Assembly: GCA_025963715.1 (NCBI GenBank)
Contig: JAOQAG010000046.1
Coordinates: forward strand, 1 to 64,000
Origin: Bacteroidota bacterium
Lineage (GTDB): Bacteria; Bacteroidota; Bacteroidia; 2-12-FULL-35-15
Direction: 5' to 3'
DNA length: 64,000 bases
Positions 28,591-37,324 of the stretch are shown in pieces. The position numbers and the translations under genes are program-made. Position 1 is the stretch's first letter, and each line of letters starts with the position of its first letter. The notes under the pieces are model-generated. The model was not told the origin of the DNA. It made no database searches and saw only the letters and a program-made list of their open reading frames with translations.

Positions 28591-29460
28591 TTACTTCAGT
28601 ATTTCCAACAAATTTTTCTTAATCGTTGCCGCGATCTCGTCTGTTGGAAGATCATTATTATCGTATCCGAACGGATCTTCAATTTCTTCTGCGATCAGCT
28701 CCAGGCTAGCAAATGCGTAAAAGATAAACAGCACAACCGGGATCGATCCCCAGCCCAGATCGGGGATCAAACCGTAGGGCAATGTTACCACATATAAAAA
28801 GATCATTCGCTTGATAAACGTGCTGTACGAATACGGGATCGGCGTTTTTTTGATGCGCTCGCAGGCACCTGTAATGTTTGTGAACGAGCGCAATTCATCT
28901 GTCAGCGTGATCATTCTTTCTTCCGAAATTAATTGTTGTTTGCACAATTCATTTGCTTCATTGTAGAGCTGTTGTGCAATGCGGTTGGGAATATGATTGT
29001 ATTCTTTCAGTTCGCTGATCCGCAGATTGGGATGATCTTCCAGCTCGCCTTCCTTAAATCCGCCACGCAAATGTTCCTTTAAAGCAAAGGCATAATTGGA
29101 AATTAAAATCCGGAAATTATTCTTTAATTCTTTTTTATCATCAGGAATGTACGCGTTTATTTTCAGCATTAAATTGCGGCTGTTATTCACCAGTTCGCCC
29201 AGCAAACGGCGACCTTCCCACCAGCGCTCATAAGCTGTATTGGTACGGAATACAAGCAACAGCGAGATCACCAAACCCAACAAGGAATGCATTACAATGG
29301 TGCTGGTAAAATTGATGCCTTCCACTTTTAAATGCAGGTAACACAAACCGCCTGTTAAAATGGTTAACCCGATGAATGCCGGAACCAATTGCCGGAACGA
29401 ATCGCTTTTATGGAACGAAAAGATGAGCGAAAACCAGTGTTTGGGATTGTATGCTTTCAT
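28591..29460 (-). CDS. Bestrophin-family (UPF0187) membrane protein
   Basis: A 289-aa protein of the bacterial bestrophin family of pentameric anion or cation channels. Landmarks: an N-terminal WFSLIFSFHKSDSFRQLVPA, hydrophobic helices around 30-70 (HSLLGLVISLLLVFRTNTAY), the following ERWWEGRRLLGELVNNSRNL, and the C-terminal EEIEDPFGYDNNDLPTDEIA, which is the family's conserved acidic 'EdPFG..ndLp' segment. It is close to full length for the family. It is monocistronic. Confidence 0.87.
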   Translation of the reverse strand: MKAYNPKHWFSLIFSFHKSDSFRQLVPAFIGLTILTGGLCYLHLKVEGINFTSTIVMHSLLGLVISLLLVFRTNTAYERWWEGRRLLGELVNNSRNLMLKINAYIPDDKKELKNNFRILISNYAFALKEHLRGGFKEGELEDHPNLRISELKEYNHIPNRIAQQLYNEANELCKQQLISEERMITLTDELRSFTNITGACERIKKTPIPYSYSTFIKRMIFLYVVTLPYGLIPDLGWGSIPVVLFIFYAFASLELIAEEIEDPFGYDNNDLPTDEIAATIKKNLLEILK

Positions 29461-29479
29461 GCTCTAAATTTAGTGCTTT

Positions 29480-29680
29480 TTAACACAGGGTTGACAGAGA
29501 TAAAAGAGTTTCACAGAGAGGAAGGACTTAACCGCAAAGTTCGCAAAGAAAAAAGAGGAAGAGCCGCAGAGGAAAAAAATGATTCATTATTCGTTCTGTC
29601 TTACAATAAGGATGACAGCATAAAACAAACATTACACAGATTAGTACATTAGTACCCATTAGTATTTAGTAGATTAAAAT
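29480..29680. repeat. Dispersed repeats in reverse orientation
   Basis: Contains CACAGGGTTGACAGAGATAA, AACCGCAAAGTTCGCAAAGA and, at about 29636-29675, CACAGATTAGTACATTAGTA followed by CCATTAGTATTTAGTAGAT, the reverse of the ACTAATATACTAATCTGTG module. The 87-codon open frame here is a repeat translation. Confidence 0.5.
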
Positions 29681-29681
29681 A

Positions 29682-29719
29682 AAAAATGCGTTGCGGATTT
29701 TTATTCGCAACGCATTTTT
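29682..29719 (-). terminator. Hairpin terminator after aconitase
   Basis: Perfect stem AAAAATGCGTTGCG/CGCAACGCATTTTT with a 10-base loop, A/T-rich on both sides, 20 bases beyond the aconitase stop. Confidence 0.82.
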
Positions 29720-29738
29720 TATTTTAATTATATGGAGC

Positions 29739-32006
29739 TTATGCTTTTACGCTTGCCCTGATAATGTTCAGCGCACCACCCGCTTTGAACCACTCAATCT
29801 GTTGTTCGTTATAAGTATGGTTTGCTTTGATCTCTTCTTTACTTCCGTCTGCGTGGTTCAACACCAATACTAATGGCGTATTCGGAGCAAACGTAGTTAA
29901 TCCGGTAATATCAATTGTATCATCTTCCTGGATTTTTTCATAATCCGCTTTGTCCATAAATGTTAATCCTAACATTCCTTGTTTCTTCAGGTTGGTTTCG
30001 TGGATCCGTGCAAATGATTTTACCAGCACCGCACGTACACCAAGGAAACGAGGCTCCATTGCGGCGTGTTCACGTGAAGAACCTTCACCGTAATTTTCAT
30101 CACCGATCACGATCGAACCAATTCCTTTTGCTTTGTAGGCGCGTTGTACTTTTGGTACAGCATCGTAAGAACCTGTCAATTGATTTTTAACACTGTCAGT
30201 TTTTTCATTGAAAAAATTCACAGCACCGATCAGCATGTTGTTGGAAATATTATCCAAATGTCCGCGGTATTTCAACCATGGGCCCGCCATTGAAATATGA
30301 TCGGTTGTACATTTTCCTTTTGCTTTAATCAGCAATTTCAATCCTTTCAGATCAGTACCTTCCCATGCCGGGAACGGAGCCAATAATTGCAAACGATCCG
30401 AATCAGGAGATACTTTTACTTCCACTTTACTTCCATCGGCAGCTGGTGCCTGGAAACCTGCATCATCCACATCAAAACCTTTTGGAGGCAATTCGTACCC
30501 GGTTGGTGCATCCAGTTTTACCTGTTCCCCGTTTTCGTTTGTTAATGAATCCGTCAGCGGGTTAAATGTTAAGTCACCTGCAATCGCCATTGCCGTCACA
30601 ATTTCCGGTGATGCAACAAATGCGTACGTGTTTGGATTTCCATCCGCACGTTTTGCAAAGTTCCTGTTGAAGGAATGAATGATGGTATTTTTTTCCTGTT
30701 TTTCAGCACCCATACGATCCCACATACCGATACAAGGTCCGCAGGCATTGGTAAATACGGTTGCCCCCATCTGATCGAACACATCCAGGAATCCGTCACG
30801 CTTAATCGTAAAACGAATTTGCTCTGAACCCGGGTTGATCAAATATTCTGATTTTGCTTTTAAGTTTTTTGCAGAAACCTGTTTTGCAAGGCTCACAGCG
30901 CGGGAAATATCTTCGTAAGAAGAGTTGGTACAAGAACCCAATAAACCTACAGAGATTTTTGTAGGCCAGCCGTTTTTGATCGCTTCTTCTTTTAATTTAG
31001 AAATAGGAGTTGCCAGATCCGGTGTGAACGGGCCGTTTACATGCGGCTCTAATTCCGACAGGTTGATCTCGATCACCTGGTCAAAATATTTTTCAGGATT
31101 TGCGTACACTTCAGGATCTGCAGTTAAATGTTCTTTGATCGCGTTTGCCAGTTCTGCAACATCCGCACGGTGAGTTGCTTTTAAATAACGCTCCATGGAT
31201 TCATCGTAACCGAATGTAGAAGTGGTAGCACCGATCTCCGCACCCATGTTACAAATAGTACCTTTACCGGTACAGCTCATGGAAGTAGCGCCTTCGCCAA
31301 AATATTCAACCACAGCACCTGTTCCGCCTTTTACCGTTAAAATCCCGGCAACGGTCAGGATCACATCTTTCGGAGCTGCCCAGCCGCTTAATTTTCCTGT
31401 TAATTTAACACCGATCAGTTTCGGCATTTTTAATTCCCATGCCAAGCCTGCCATTACATCGCAGGCATCAGCTCCACCAACACCAATCGCGATCATACCT
31501 AAACCGCCTGCATTAACTGTATGTGAATCGGTACCGATCATCATCCCGCCAGGGAATGCATAATTTTCCAATACTACCTGGTGAATGATCCCGGCACCCG
31601 GTTTCCAGAAACCGATGCCGTATTTATTAGAAACAGAACCAAGGAAATCAAATACTTCCTTGCTTTCTTTTGTAGCGAATGCCAGATCTTCTGCTGCACC
31701 ATTTTTTGCAGTGATCAGGTGATCACAATGTACGGTGGAAGGAACAGCCACTTTTGGACGGCCAGCCTGCATGAATTGTAACAAAGCCATTTGAGCGGTT
31801 GCATCCTGCATGGCAACACGGTCCGGTGCAAAATCCACATACGATTTACCTCTTCCAAAGCTTTCTGCCTTTTGATCGGCATGTAAATGCGCATATAATA
31901 TTTTTTCAGTAAGTGTAAGCGGATGCCCAACGAGTTTACGCGCGGTAGCCACTTTTGCAGGAAGTTTTTCATAAACCGTCCTAATCATTTCAATGTCAAA
32001 AGCCAT
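29739..32006 (-). CDS. acn: Aconitate hydratase
   Basis: This 755-aa enzyme isomerises citrate to isocitrate in the TCA cycle. [4Fe-4S] ligands are visible in [16 protein letters not shown] (one Cys) and [10 protein letters not shown] (two Cys). Substrate-binding stretches include [40 protein letters not shown] and the swivel-domain [14 protein letters not shown]. Length and wording match the mitochondrial-type aconitases rather than AcnB. It would act directly after the citrate synthase encoded at the start of the window. It has its own promoter and terminator. Confidence 0.95.
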   Translation of the reverse strand: MAFDIEMIRTVYEKLPAKVATARKLVGHPLTLTEKILYAHLHADQKAESFGRGKSYVDFAPDRVAMQDATAQMALLQFMQAGRPKVAVPSTVHCDHLITAKNGAAEDLAFATKESKEVFDFLGSVSNKYGIGFWKPGAGIIHQVVLENYAFPGGMMIGTDSHTVNAGGLGMIAIGVGGADACDVMAGLAWELKMPKLIGVKLTGKLSGWAAPKDVILTVAGILTVKGGTGAVVEYFGEGATSMSCTGKGTICNMGAEIGATTSTFGYDESMERYLKATHRADVAELANAIKEHLTADPEVYANPEKYFDQVIEINLSELEPHVNGPFTPDLATPISKLKEEAIKNGWPTKISVGLLGSCTNSSYEDISRAVSLAKQVSAKNLKAKSEYLINPGSEQIRFTIKRDGFLDVFDQMGATVFTNACGPCIGMWDRMGAEKQEKNTIIHSFNRNFAKRADGNPNTYAFVASPEIVTAMAIAGDLTFNPLTDSLTNENGEQVKLDAPTGYELPPKGFDVDDAGFQAPAADGSKVEVKVSPDSDRLQLLAPFPAWEGTDLKGLKLLIKAKGKCTTDHISMAGPWLKYRGHLDNISNNMLIGAVNFFNEKTDSVKNQLTGSYDAVPKVQRAYKAKGIGSIVIGDENYGEGSSREHAAMEPRFLGVRAVLVKSFARIHETNLKKQGMLGLTFMDKADYEKIQEDDTIDITGLTTFAPNTPLVLVLNHADGSKEEIKANHTYNEQQIEWFKAGGALNIIRASVKA

Positions 32007-32103
32007 AATAATTTTATTAGTTTAAAGTTAAAAGTTATAAAGTTTAAAGTTCTGTTAAAGAAACTTTAAGTATAAAACAGTGTAATGCTTTTATTTCAGG
32101 CTG

Positions 32104-32134
32104 CAAATTTACAAATTATCTCCCTGTTCATCAA
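32104..32134 (-). promoter_or_regulatory. Promoter of aconitase
   Basis: On the minus strand TTG, a 20-base spacer and TAAATTTG: an exact match in both motifs and spacing to the Bacteroidota primary-sigma promoter. The leader would be about 90 bases. The -33 end abuts the terminator of the upstream ankyrin gene. Confidence 0.65.
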
Positions 32135-32135
32135 T

Positions 32136-32163
32136 AAAAAAGGGGCTATTTTTCCAATGCCCC
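32136..32163 (-). terminator. Hairpin terminator of the ankyrin gene
   Basis: AAAGGGGC and GCCCCTTT arms surround a 12-base loop that contains the stop codon of the ankyrin gene. On the minus strand a T-run follows the stem. Confidence 0.75.
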
Positions 32164-33042
32164 TTTTGATTTCAAATAGTTGATGATCGTGATCTCTCCT
32201 TTATCCTGTGCTATTTTTAAAGGGGTATCGTCAAAATCGTTTTTCGCATTTATGTCGGAGCCTTTCTCCACCAGGTAGATTACCAGCTCTAACTTGTTGG
32301 CACGTACAGCACACAATAAGGGTGTATTTCCGCCATCGTCCTTATCGGTGATCTTACAACCTTTTGCAAGGAAAAAATCAACCAGCTCGCGGTCAGGCGC
32401 AGGCTTATCTTTTTCTTTCGGTTTGGTGGATGACACATACAATACGGTTTTGTGCAAAGGAAAAATATTCTCCGGTTTCATATAACTGGCACCTTTGCTC
32501 ATTAAATATTTTACCAGCTCGGGCTGTGAGTTCTCAATCGCAATTTCCAACGGCGATGAAGTAAGCGTACCGTTATCGTTATTTAATAAGGAAGGATCTT
32601 TTTTAAGAGCGGCTTCCACCATGTTGACATTCCCGGTTTTTACATAATCCAGGAATTTCCCGTCTTCAAAAAAGGAAATTTCCACGACAGCGGTTTCTCC
32701 TGCTTTTACAGTAATGGTTCTTTTGTAAGTCGATTTTTTATCGGATGCCAGCGCTTCAATTGTATTGTCGCCCGCTTTCAGGGTTACATCTGTTGGCGTG
32801 TATGCTTTTATGCTTACCGGTTTTGCACCACCGTTGATCTTTACGGTGCAATCCATATCAGCAGCAATGGTCCCTTTGGCCGCGCCTTTTCCGGCAACAA
32901 CAGCACCTTTTGTTGCAGTGGCTCCTTTAGCAGTTGTTGTAGCAGCAGTTGCAGGCTTTTTAACCTGGGAAAACAAGGAATGGGAAGCGGAGCAGATTAG
33001 TAAAACGAGAGCAAATTTTTGTAGCGTATTTTTTACAATCAT
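32146..33042 (-). CDS. Secreted ankyrin-repeat protein
   Basis: A 298-aa protein with a signal peptide (about residues 1-26, ending SLFSQ). An Ala/Thr/Lys/Gly-rich linker follows (about 27-60), then a PEGA-like beta domain (about 62-125; TVKINGGAKPVSIKAYTPTD, ITVKAGETAVVEISF). At least four ankyrin repeats occupy about 128-298: NVNMVEAALKKDPSLLN, SSPLEIAIENSQPELVKYLM, GNTPLLCAVRANKLELVIYL and DDTPLKIAQDKGEITIINYL. Ankyrin repeats mediate protein binding; the partner is unknown. It is a single gene, with its stop codon inside the loop of its terminator hairpin. Confidence 0.85.
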   Translation of the reverse strand: MIVKNTLQKFALVLLICSASHSLFSQVKKPATAATTTAKGATATKGAVVAGKGAAKGTIAADMDCTVKINGGAKPVSIKAYTPTDVTLKAGDNTIEALASDKKSTYKRTITVKAGETAVVEISFFEDGKFLDYVKTGNVNMVEAALKKDPSLLNNDNGTLTSSPLEIAIENSQPELVKYLMSKGASYMKPENIFPLHKTVLYVSSTKPKEKDKPAPDRELVDFFLAKGCKITDKDDGGNTPLLCAVRANKLELVIYLVEKGSDINAKNDFDDTPLKIAQDKGEITIINYLKSKGALEK

Positions 33043-33168
33043 GGGATGTTTGTTTTGAAAAATCGATATAAATATAGTTTTTTATGATCATCCGCCACTC
33101 GTTTTCCCCGATTTTTTTATGATTTTTTTTTAACTTTCAAACCACGGATGCTGCTAGCAATACTTTAT

Positions 33169-33176
33169 TAACTTTG
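33169..33176 (+). promoter_or_regulatory. Candidate -7 box of the ABC permease gene
   Basis: TAACTTTG matches TAnnTTTG exactly, 10 bases before the ATG at 33187, so the leader would be about seven bases. No -33 motif is evident. Confidence 0.4.
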
Positions 33177-33186
33177 CAACAGAACC

Positions 33187-34431
33187 ATGGCATTACTCGT
33201 CCGCGAAAATATAACGATCTCCCTGCAGGCTATCCGCAGCCAGAAACTGCGCACCGCCCTCACGATGCTGATCATTGCCATCGGCATCCTTTCGCTGGTA
33301 GGTACGCTTACCGCGATCGATGCGATCAAGGCTTCCATCAACAGTAATTTTACCCGCATGGGTGCCAATACCTTCACGATCCGCAACCGCGAAATGACCG
33401 TACGGATCGGCGTTGGCGGTAAAGGTCCGAAAAGCTACCGCCAGATCACTTACGATGAAGCCATCCGTTTCAGCAGGGAATATGCCTTTCCGGCTTCACC
33501 TTCCGTTTCCACGACGGCATCCGGCTCGGCAACTATCAAATTCGAATCAAAAAAAACAAATCCCAACATCCGCGTTTTTGGCGGCGATGTAAATTATATG
33601 GAAACATCCGGTTATGAAATGGAACGCGGACGAAATTTTTCGGTGCAGGAAGTGGAATACGGCAATCATGTGGTGATCCTTGGAAAAGATGTGATCGATG
33701 CACTTTTTGATAAAAAGGATGATCCGATAGATAAGATCATTACCATCGGCAGCGGCAAATACAAAGTGATCGGAATTTTAAAATCAAAAGGAAACAGCAT
33801 TGGTTTTGGCGGCGATAAAGTGGCGATCATTCCGCTGAACAATGTGCGTCAGTATTTTTCGCGTCCAAATATGTCGTTTACCATTAATGTAATGGCCAAC
33901 AATCCGCAGCAAATGGAAGCGGCGATCAGCGAAGCAACCGGTACTTTCCGTATTATCAGGGGCGTTCACGTAGGTGAAGAAGATAATTTCGAGATCACTA
34001 AAAGTGATAATCTTGCAAATTTATTAATTGAGAATACGCAAAAAGTAACGGCAGGTGCTACTTTCATTGGCATTATTACCTTGCTGGGTGCGGCTATCGG
34101 GCTGATGAACATCATGCTTGTATCGGTAAGCGAACGTACCCGCGAGATCGGGATCCGGAAAGCTGTTGGTGCCAATCATAAAACCATCCGCAATCAATTT
34201 TTAGTGGAAGCCATTGTTATTTGTCAGTTTGGCGGACTGCTCGGTATTTTGTTAGCCATTCTTTTAGGAAATATTTTCTCGCTGATCTTCTTAGGCGGTG
34301 GTTTTATTATGCCCTGGCTGTGGACCTTCATGGGATTTTCCATTTGCATGATCGTTGGGTTGTTCTCGGGATTATACCCTGCAGTAAAAGCATCAAGATT
34401 GGACCCGATTGAATCGCTGAGATTTGAGTAG
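33187..34431 (+). CDS. ABC transporter permease, MacB/FtsX type
   Basis: A 414-aa membrane protein with MacB topology. There is a first transmembrane helix at about residues 22-42 after RENITISLQAIRSQKLRTAL, then a periplasmic MacB-PCD-like domain (about 60-270). The C-terminal FtsX domain has three helices (ATFIGIITLLGAAIGLMNIM; FGGLLGILLAILLGNIFSLI; a last one near 383-400). The mechanotransmission loop contains SVSERTREIGIRKAVGANH and the C-terminal YPAVKASRLDPIESLR. It should pair with an ATPase like LolD/MacB, not present next to it. Export or lipoprotein-release roles are typical; the substrate is unknown. Confidence 0.88.
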   Translation: MALLVRENITISLQAIRSQKLRTALTMLIIAIGILSLVGTLTAIDAIKASINSNFTRMGANTFTIRNREMTVRIGVGGKGPKSYRQITYDEAIRFSREYAFPASPSVSTTASGSATIKFESKKTNPNIRVFGGDVNYMETSGYEMERGRNFSVQEVEYGNHVVILGKDVIDALFDKKDDPIDKIITIGSGKYKVIGILKSKGNSIGFGGDKVAIIPLNNVRQYFSRPNMSFTINVMANNPQQMEAAISEATGTFRIIRGVHVGEEDNFEITKSDNLANLLIENTQKVTAGATFIGIITLLGAAIGLMNIMLVSVSERTREIGIRKAVGANHKTIRNQFLVEAIVICQFGGLLGILLAILLGNIFSLIFLGGGFIMPWLWTFMGFSICMIVGLFSGLYPAVKASRLDPIESLRFE

Positions 34432-34541
34432 AAAGATGTTGGATGTTGGATGTTAGACTGTGTATTGATTGGTTTCAGTTATAATTAACGCTTCAATAAT
34501 TCAGCTAAATCCTAATTCCTTAATCCCACAATCCTAAATTT

Positions 34542-34994
34542 TCATTCACGATTCTTCGAATCGATCACAATCGTTACCGGGCCATCGTTCAGCAATTCCA
34601 CTTTCATATCAGCACCGAATTCACCGGTTTGAATATTTTTTCCCAGATCTTTTTGCAATTGCGTAATCATTTTTTCATACAGCGGGATCGCTACATCCGG
34701 CGTTGCTGCTTTGATATACGAAGGACGGTTTCCTTTTTTGGTAGATGCATGCAATGTAAATTGTGACACTAAAACAATATCGCCACTGGCATCTTTTACA
34801 CTAACATTCATTACACCTTCTGTATCATTAAAAATACGGAGATTCACTATTTTTGAGCTGAGCCATTCCACATCCTCCTCCGTATCGGCATCCTCTACAC
34901 CCAATAAAATCAGCAATCCCAAACCAATAGAACTTTTTACATTTCCATGGATGGTAACGGAAGCTTTGGTGACACGCTGTAGAACGACTTTCAT
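34542..34994 (-). CDS. dtd: D-aminoacyl-tRNA deacylase
   Basis: A 150-aa dimeric enzyme that removes D-amino acids (and glycine) mischarged on tRNA. It begins MKVVLQRVTKASVTIHG, as usual for Dtd. The two active-site motifs are present: SQFTLHASTKKGNRPSY (about residues 77-93) and NDGPVTIVIDS near the C-terminus. Full length for the family. It is monocistronic, flanked by repeat-rich gaps. Confidence 0.95.
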   Translation of the reverse strand: MKVVLQRVTKASVTIHGNVKSSIGLGLLILLGVEDADTEEDVEWLSSKIVNLRIFNDTEGVMNVSVKDASGDIVLVSQFTLHASTKKGNRPSYIKAATPDVAIPLYEKMITQLQKDLGKNIQTGEFGADMKVELLNDGPVTIVIDSKNRE

Positions 34995-35268
34995 AAATAT
35001 TATGATACTTTTTTGTACGGATAACGAACAGGAACGAATATTACGAATCTGTGTTTACGCTATCTTTATAATGCTTTACGCAGAACACACCCCTAACCCC
35101 TCTCAAGAGGGGAATTGATCCTGCAAGAATGAAAAATTGTTTACCAATTTGTGTGACCAATGTTTAATAAAATACGCCCGCTCTTTTTTTCTTTGTGCCT
35201 TCGTGGTAAAAAGCGCTCCGAAGGAGCCACACAGCAAACTTTAAACTTTTGAACTTTAAACTTTGAAC
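34995..35268. repeat. Gap filled with dispersed repeats
   Basis: In order: GGATAACGAACAGGAACGAA with ATTACGAATCTGTGTTTACG, CCCCTAACCCCTCTCAAGAG, TTTGTGCCTTCGTGGTAAAA, GCGCTCCGAAGGAGC (a small palindrome), and AAACTTTAAACTTTTGAACT at the end. The order of parts parallels 20.9-21.2 kb. Confidence 0.6.
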
Positions 35269-36210
35269 TTATTTATCATTCTCATAAACAATATCTAATT
35301 CCTCCCCGCTCATAATTCCTAAATAACTATTGTACCGCGACTGTGCGATCTCGCCATTTTCAACCGCTGCAATTACAGCACATTTAGGCTCATTGATGTG
35401 CAAACAATTATTGAATTTGCATTGATCTTTGATCGCGTGCATTTCCGGAAAATAATCGGTGATCTCTTCTTTTTCCATGTCCACCAGCCCCAGTTCTTTA
35501 ATGCCGGGCGTATCTATAATAAAACCACCGTAGTTTAATGCATGCATTTCGGCAAACGTGGTGGTGTGTTTTCCTTTGAAATGTGAATCGGAAATTTCTC
35601 CTGTTTTTAAATGCAGCTTTGCATCCATTGCATTTACCAACGTAGATTTACCAACGCCCGAATGCCCGGAAACAAGCGTGATCTTATCTTTTGTGAGTCC
35701 TTTTAAAATATCAATATCCGATTGTTTGATCGCCGATACTTTGTAACACGGATAGCCGATCTTTTGATAGATCGCCATAAAATCGTGCAGCTCCTGCATC
35801 AGATCAGGTTCGTCTTCAAAGAGATCTGTTTTATTAAAAATAATAGTAGCAGGTATGTGATACGCTTCTGCTGTGAGCAAAAAACGATCAATAAAACCGG
35901 CCGAAGTACGCGGCAATGCCAGCGTTACGATCAGGAATGCCTGATCCATATTGGCCGCAATAATATGTGATTGTTTGGATAAATTAATAGATCTGCGGAT
36001 GATGTAATTTTTGCGGTCTTCGATCGCGTGGATCACACCGCGTCCATCTGCCTCCATCTCAAACGCAACCCTGTCGCCCACGGCAACCGGATTGGTGGTT
36101 TTTATTCCCTTGATCCGGAATACTCCTTTGATACGGCATTCGATTGCAGTTCCGTCATCCGCCAAAATACTGTACCAACTTCCCGTTGATTTTATAACTA
36201 CGCCGTTCAT
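35269..36210 (-). CDS. rsgA: Ribosome small-subunit-dependent GTPase A
   Basis: A 313-aa protein from the Met of MNGVVIKSTGSWYSIL; a frame opening four codons earlier lacks support. It is a circularly permuted GTPase that matures the 30S subunit. The G motifs come in the permuted order: FNKTDLFED (G4) first, then GHSGVGKSTLVNAM (G1), TTTF (G2) and DTPGIKELGL (G3). An N-terminal OB fold (about 1-65) and a C-terminal zinc region CKFNNCLHINEPKC complete the layout. Confidence 0.94.
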   Translation of the reverse strand: MNGVVIKSTGSWYSILADDGTAIECRIKGVFRIKGIKTTNPVAVGDRVAFEMEADGRGVIHAIEDRKNYIIRRSINLSKQSHIIAANMDQAFLIVTLALPRTSAGFIDRFLLTAEAYHIPATIIFNKTDLFEDEPDLMQELHDFMAIYQKIGYPCYKVSAIKQSDIDILKGLTKDKITLVSGHSGVGKSTLVNAMDAKLHLKTGEISDSHFKGKHTTTFAEMHALNYGGFIIDTPGIKELGLVDMEKEEITDYFPEMHAIKDQCKFNNCLHINEPKCAVIAAVENGEIAQSRYNSYLGIMSGEELDIVYENDK

Positions 36211-36370
36211 AACAATTAACACTTTTTAGAACAACAAATTTATTAAAAAGAATTAGCTTTGTGTGTACGAATCACGAATAGATACAAATTTACGAATCTG
36301 CGTGTATTCTGTGTGGATCCGGTGTGTTAAAAAGAACGAATAACATCCGCGTAAATTAAATGAAAAGAGC

Positions 36371-37285
36371 ATGTCGATTAAAGTAAATAATATTACAAAA
36401 GTATACGGTGAGCAACGCGCGTTGGACAATGTTTCGTTTGAAGTAGGCAGCACCGAAATAGTTGGTTTTCTGGGCCCGAACGGTGCCGGAAAATCTACAA
36501 TGATGAAGATCCTCACCTGCTTTATCCCGCAAACCAGCGGTACAGCATCCGTTTGCGGATTCGATATTGCAGAGCAAAGCCTGGAAGTGCGCAAAATGGT
36601 AGGTTATTTACCGGAACATAATCCTTTGTACCTGGATATGTATGTGAAGGAATACCTTGAATTTATTGCCGGATTGCACCAGGTAAAAAATGTAAAACAA
36701 CGCATTTCTGAAATGATTGAAACCACCGGCTTACAGGTGGAACAAAAGAAAAAGATCGGCGCTTTATCAAAAGGATACCGGCAGCGTGTCGGATTGGCGC
36801 AGGCGCTGATCCACGATCCGAAAGTACTGATCCTGGATGAACCGACAACCGGGCTTGATCCCAATCAATTGGCCGAGATCCGCAACCTGATCATTGAAGT
36901 AGGAAAACAAAAAACGGTTTTATTTTCCACGCACATCATGCAGGAAGTGGAAGCGGTATGCGATCGCGTGATCATTGTGAACAAAGGACAGATTGTGGCA
37001 AACGACAGTACCGAAGCACTGCAGAAAACACAAATTGAAGAGAATAAATATTTTATTACGGTGGAGTTTGATAAAAAAACGTCGGTTAACATATTAAAAA
37101 ATATTCAGCATGTATACGATGCTAAAAATGTAAAAGACAATGTATGGCTGCTGGAAGTGCATTCTGAAAAGGATATCCGCCCGGATGTATTTCAGTTTGC
37201 CGTTAAAAATTCATTGGCCGTTCTCACATTAAATAAAGAAGAACAAAAATTAGAAGATATTTTCAAACAACTGACAAAAAAATAA
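36371..37285 (+). CDS. gldA: GldA-type ABC transporter ATP-binding protein
   Basis: A 304-aa ATPase with Walker A GPNGAGKSTMMKIL (about residues 35-48), the signature LSKGYRQRVGLAQAL (about 134-148) and Walker B VLILDEPTTGLDP (about 156-168), followed by the H-loop STHIMQEVEAVCD. Overall wording (YLPEHNPLYLDMYVKEYLEF) is that of GldA, the ATPase of the GldA-GldF-GldG transporter linked to gliding in Flavobacterium. The permeases GldF/GldG are not in the window, so the gene is separated from its partners. A related general ABC-2 ATPase cannot be excluded. The M13 peptidase gene lies 39 bp downstream. Confidence 0.85.
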   Translation: MSIKVNNITKVYGEQRALDNVSFEVGSTEIVGFLGPNGAGKSTMMKILTCFIPQTSGTASVCGFDIAEQSLEVRKMVGYLPEHNPLYLDMYVKEYLEFIAGLHQVKNVKQRISEMIETTGLQVEQKKKIGALSKGYRQRVGLAQALIHDPKVLILDEPTTGLDPNQLAEIRNLIIEVGKQKTVLFSTHIMQEVEAVCDRVIIVNKGQIVANDSTEALQKTQIEENKYFITVEFDKKTSVNILKNIQHVYDAKNVKDNVWLLEVHSEKDIRPDVFQFAVKNSLAVLTLNKEEQKLEDIFKQLTKK

Positions 37286-37324
37286 AATCCCACTACTTCC
37301 TTACCAAACGTGTAAACACAACAA

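Noticed and set aside
36371-37285. Complete gliding-motility ABC transporter
   Set aside because: Only the ATPase gene gldA is present. The adjacent permease genes gldF and gldG are not in the window.
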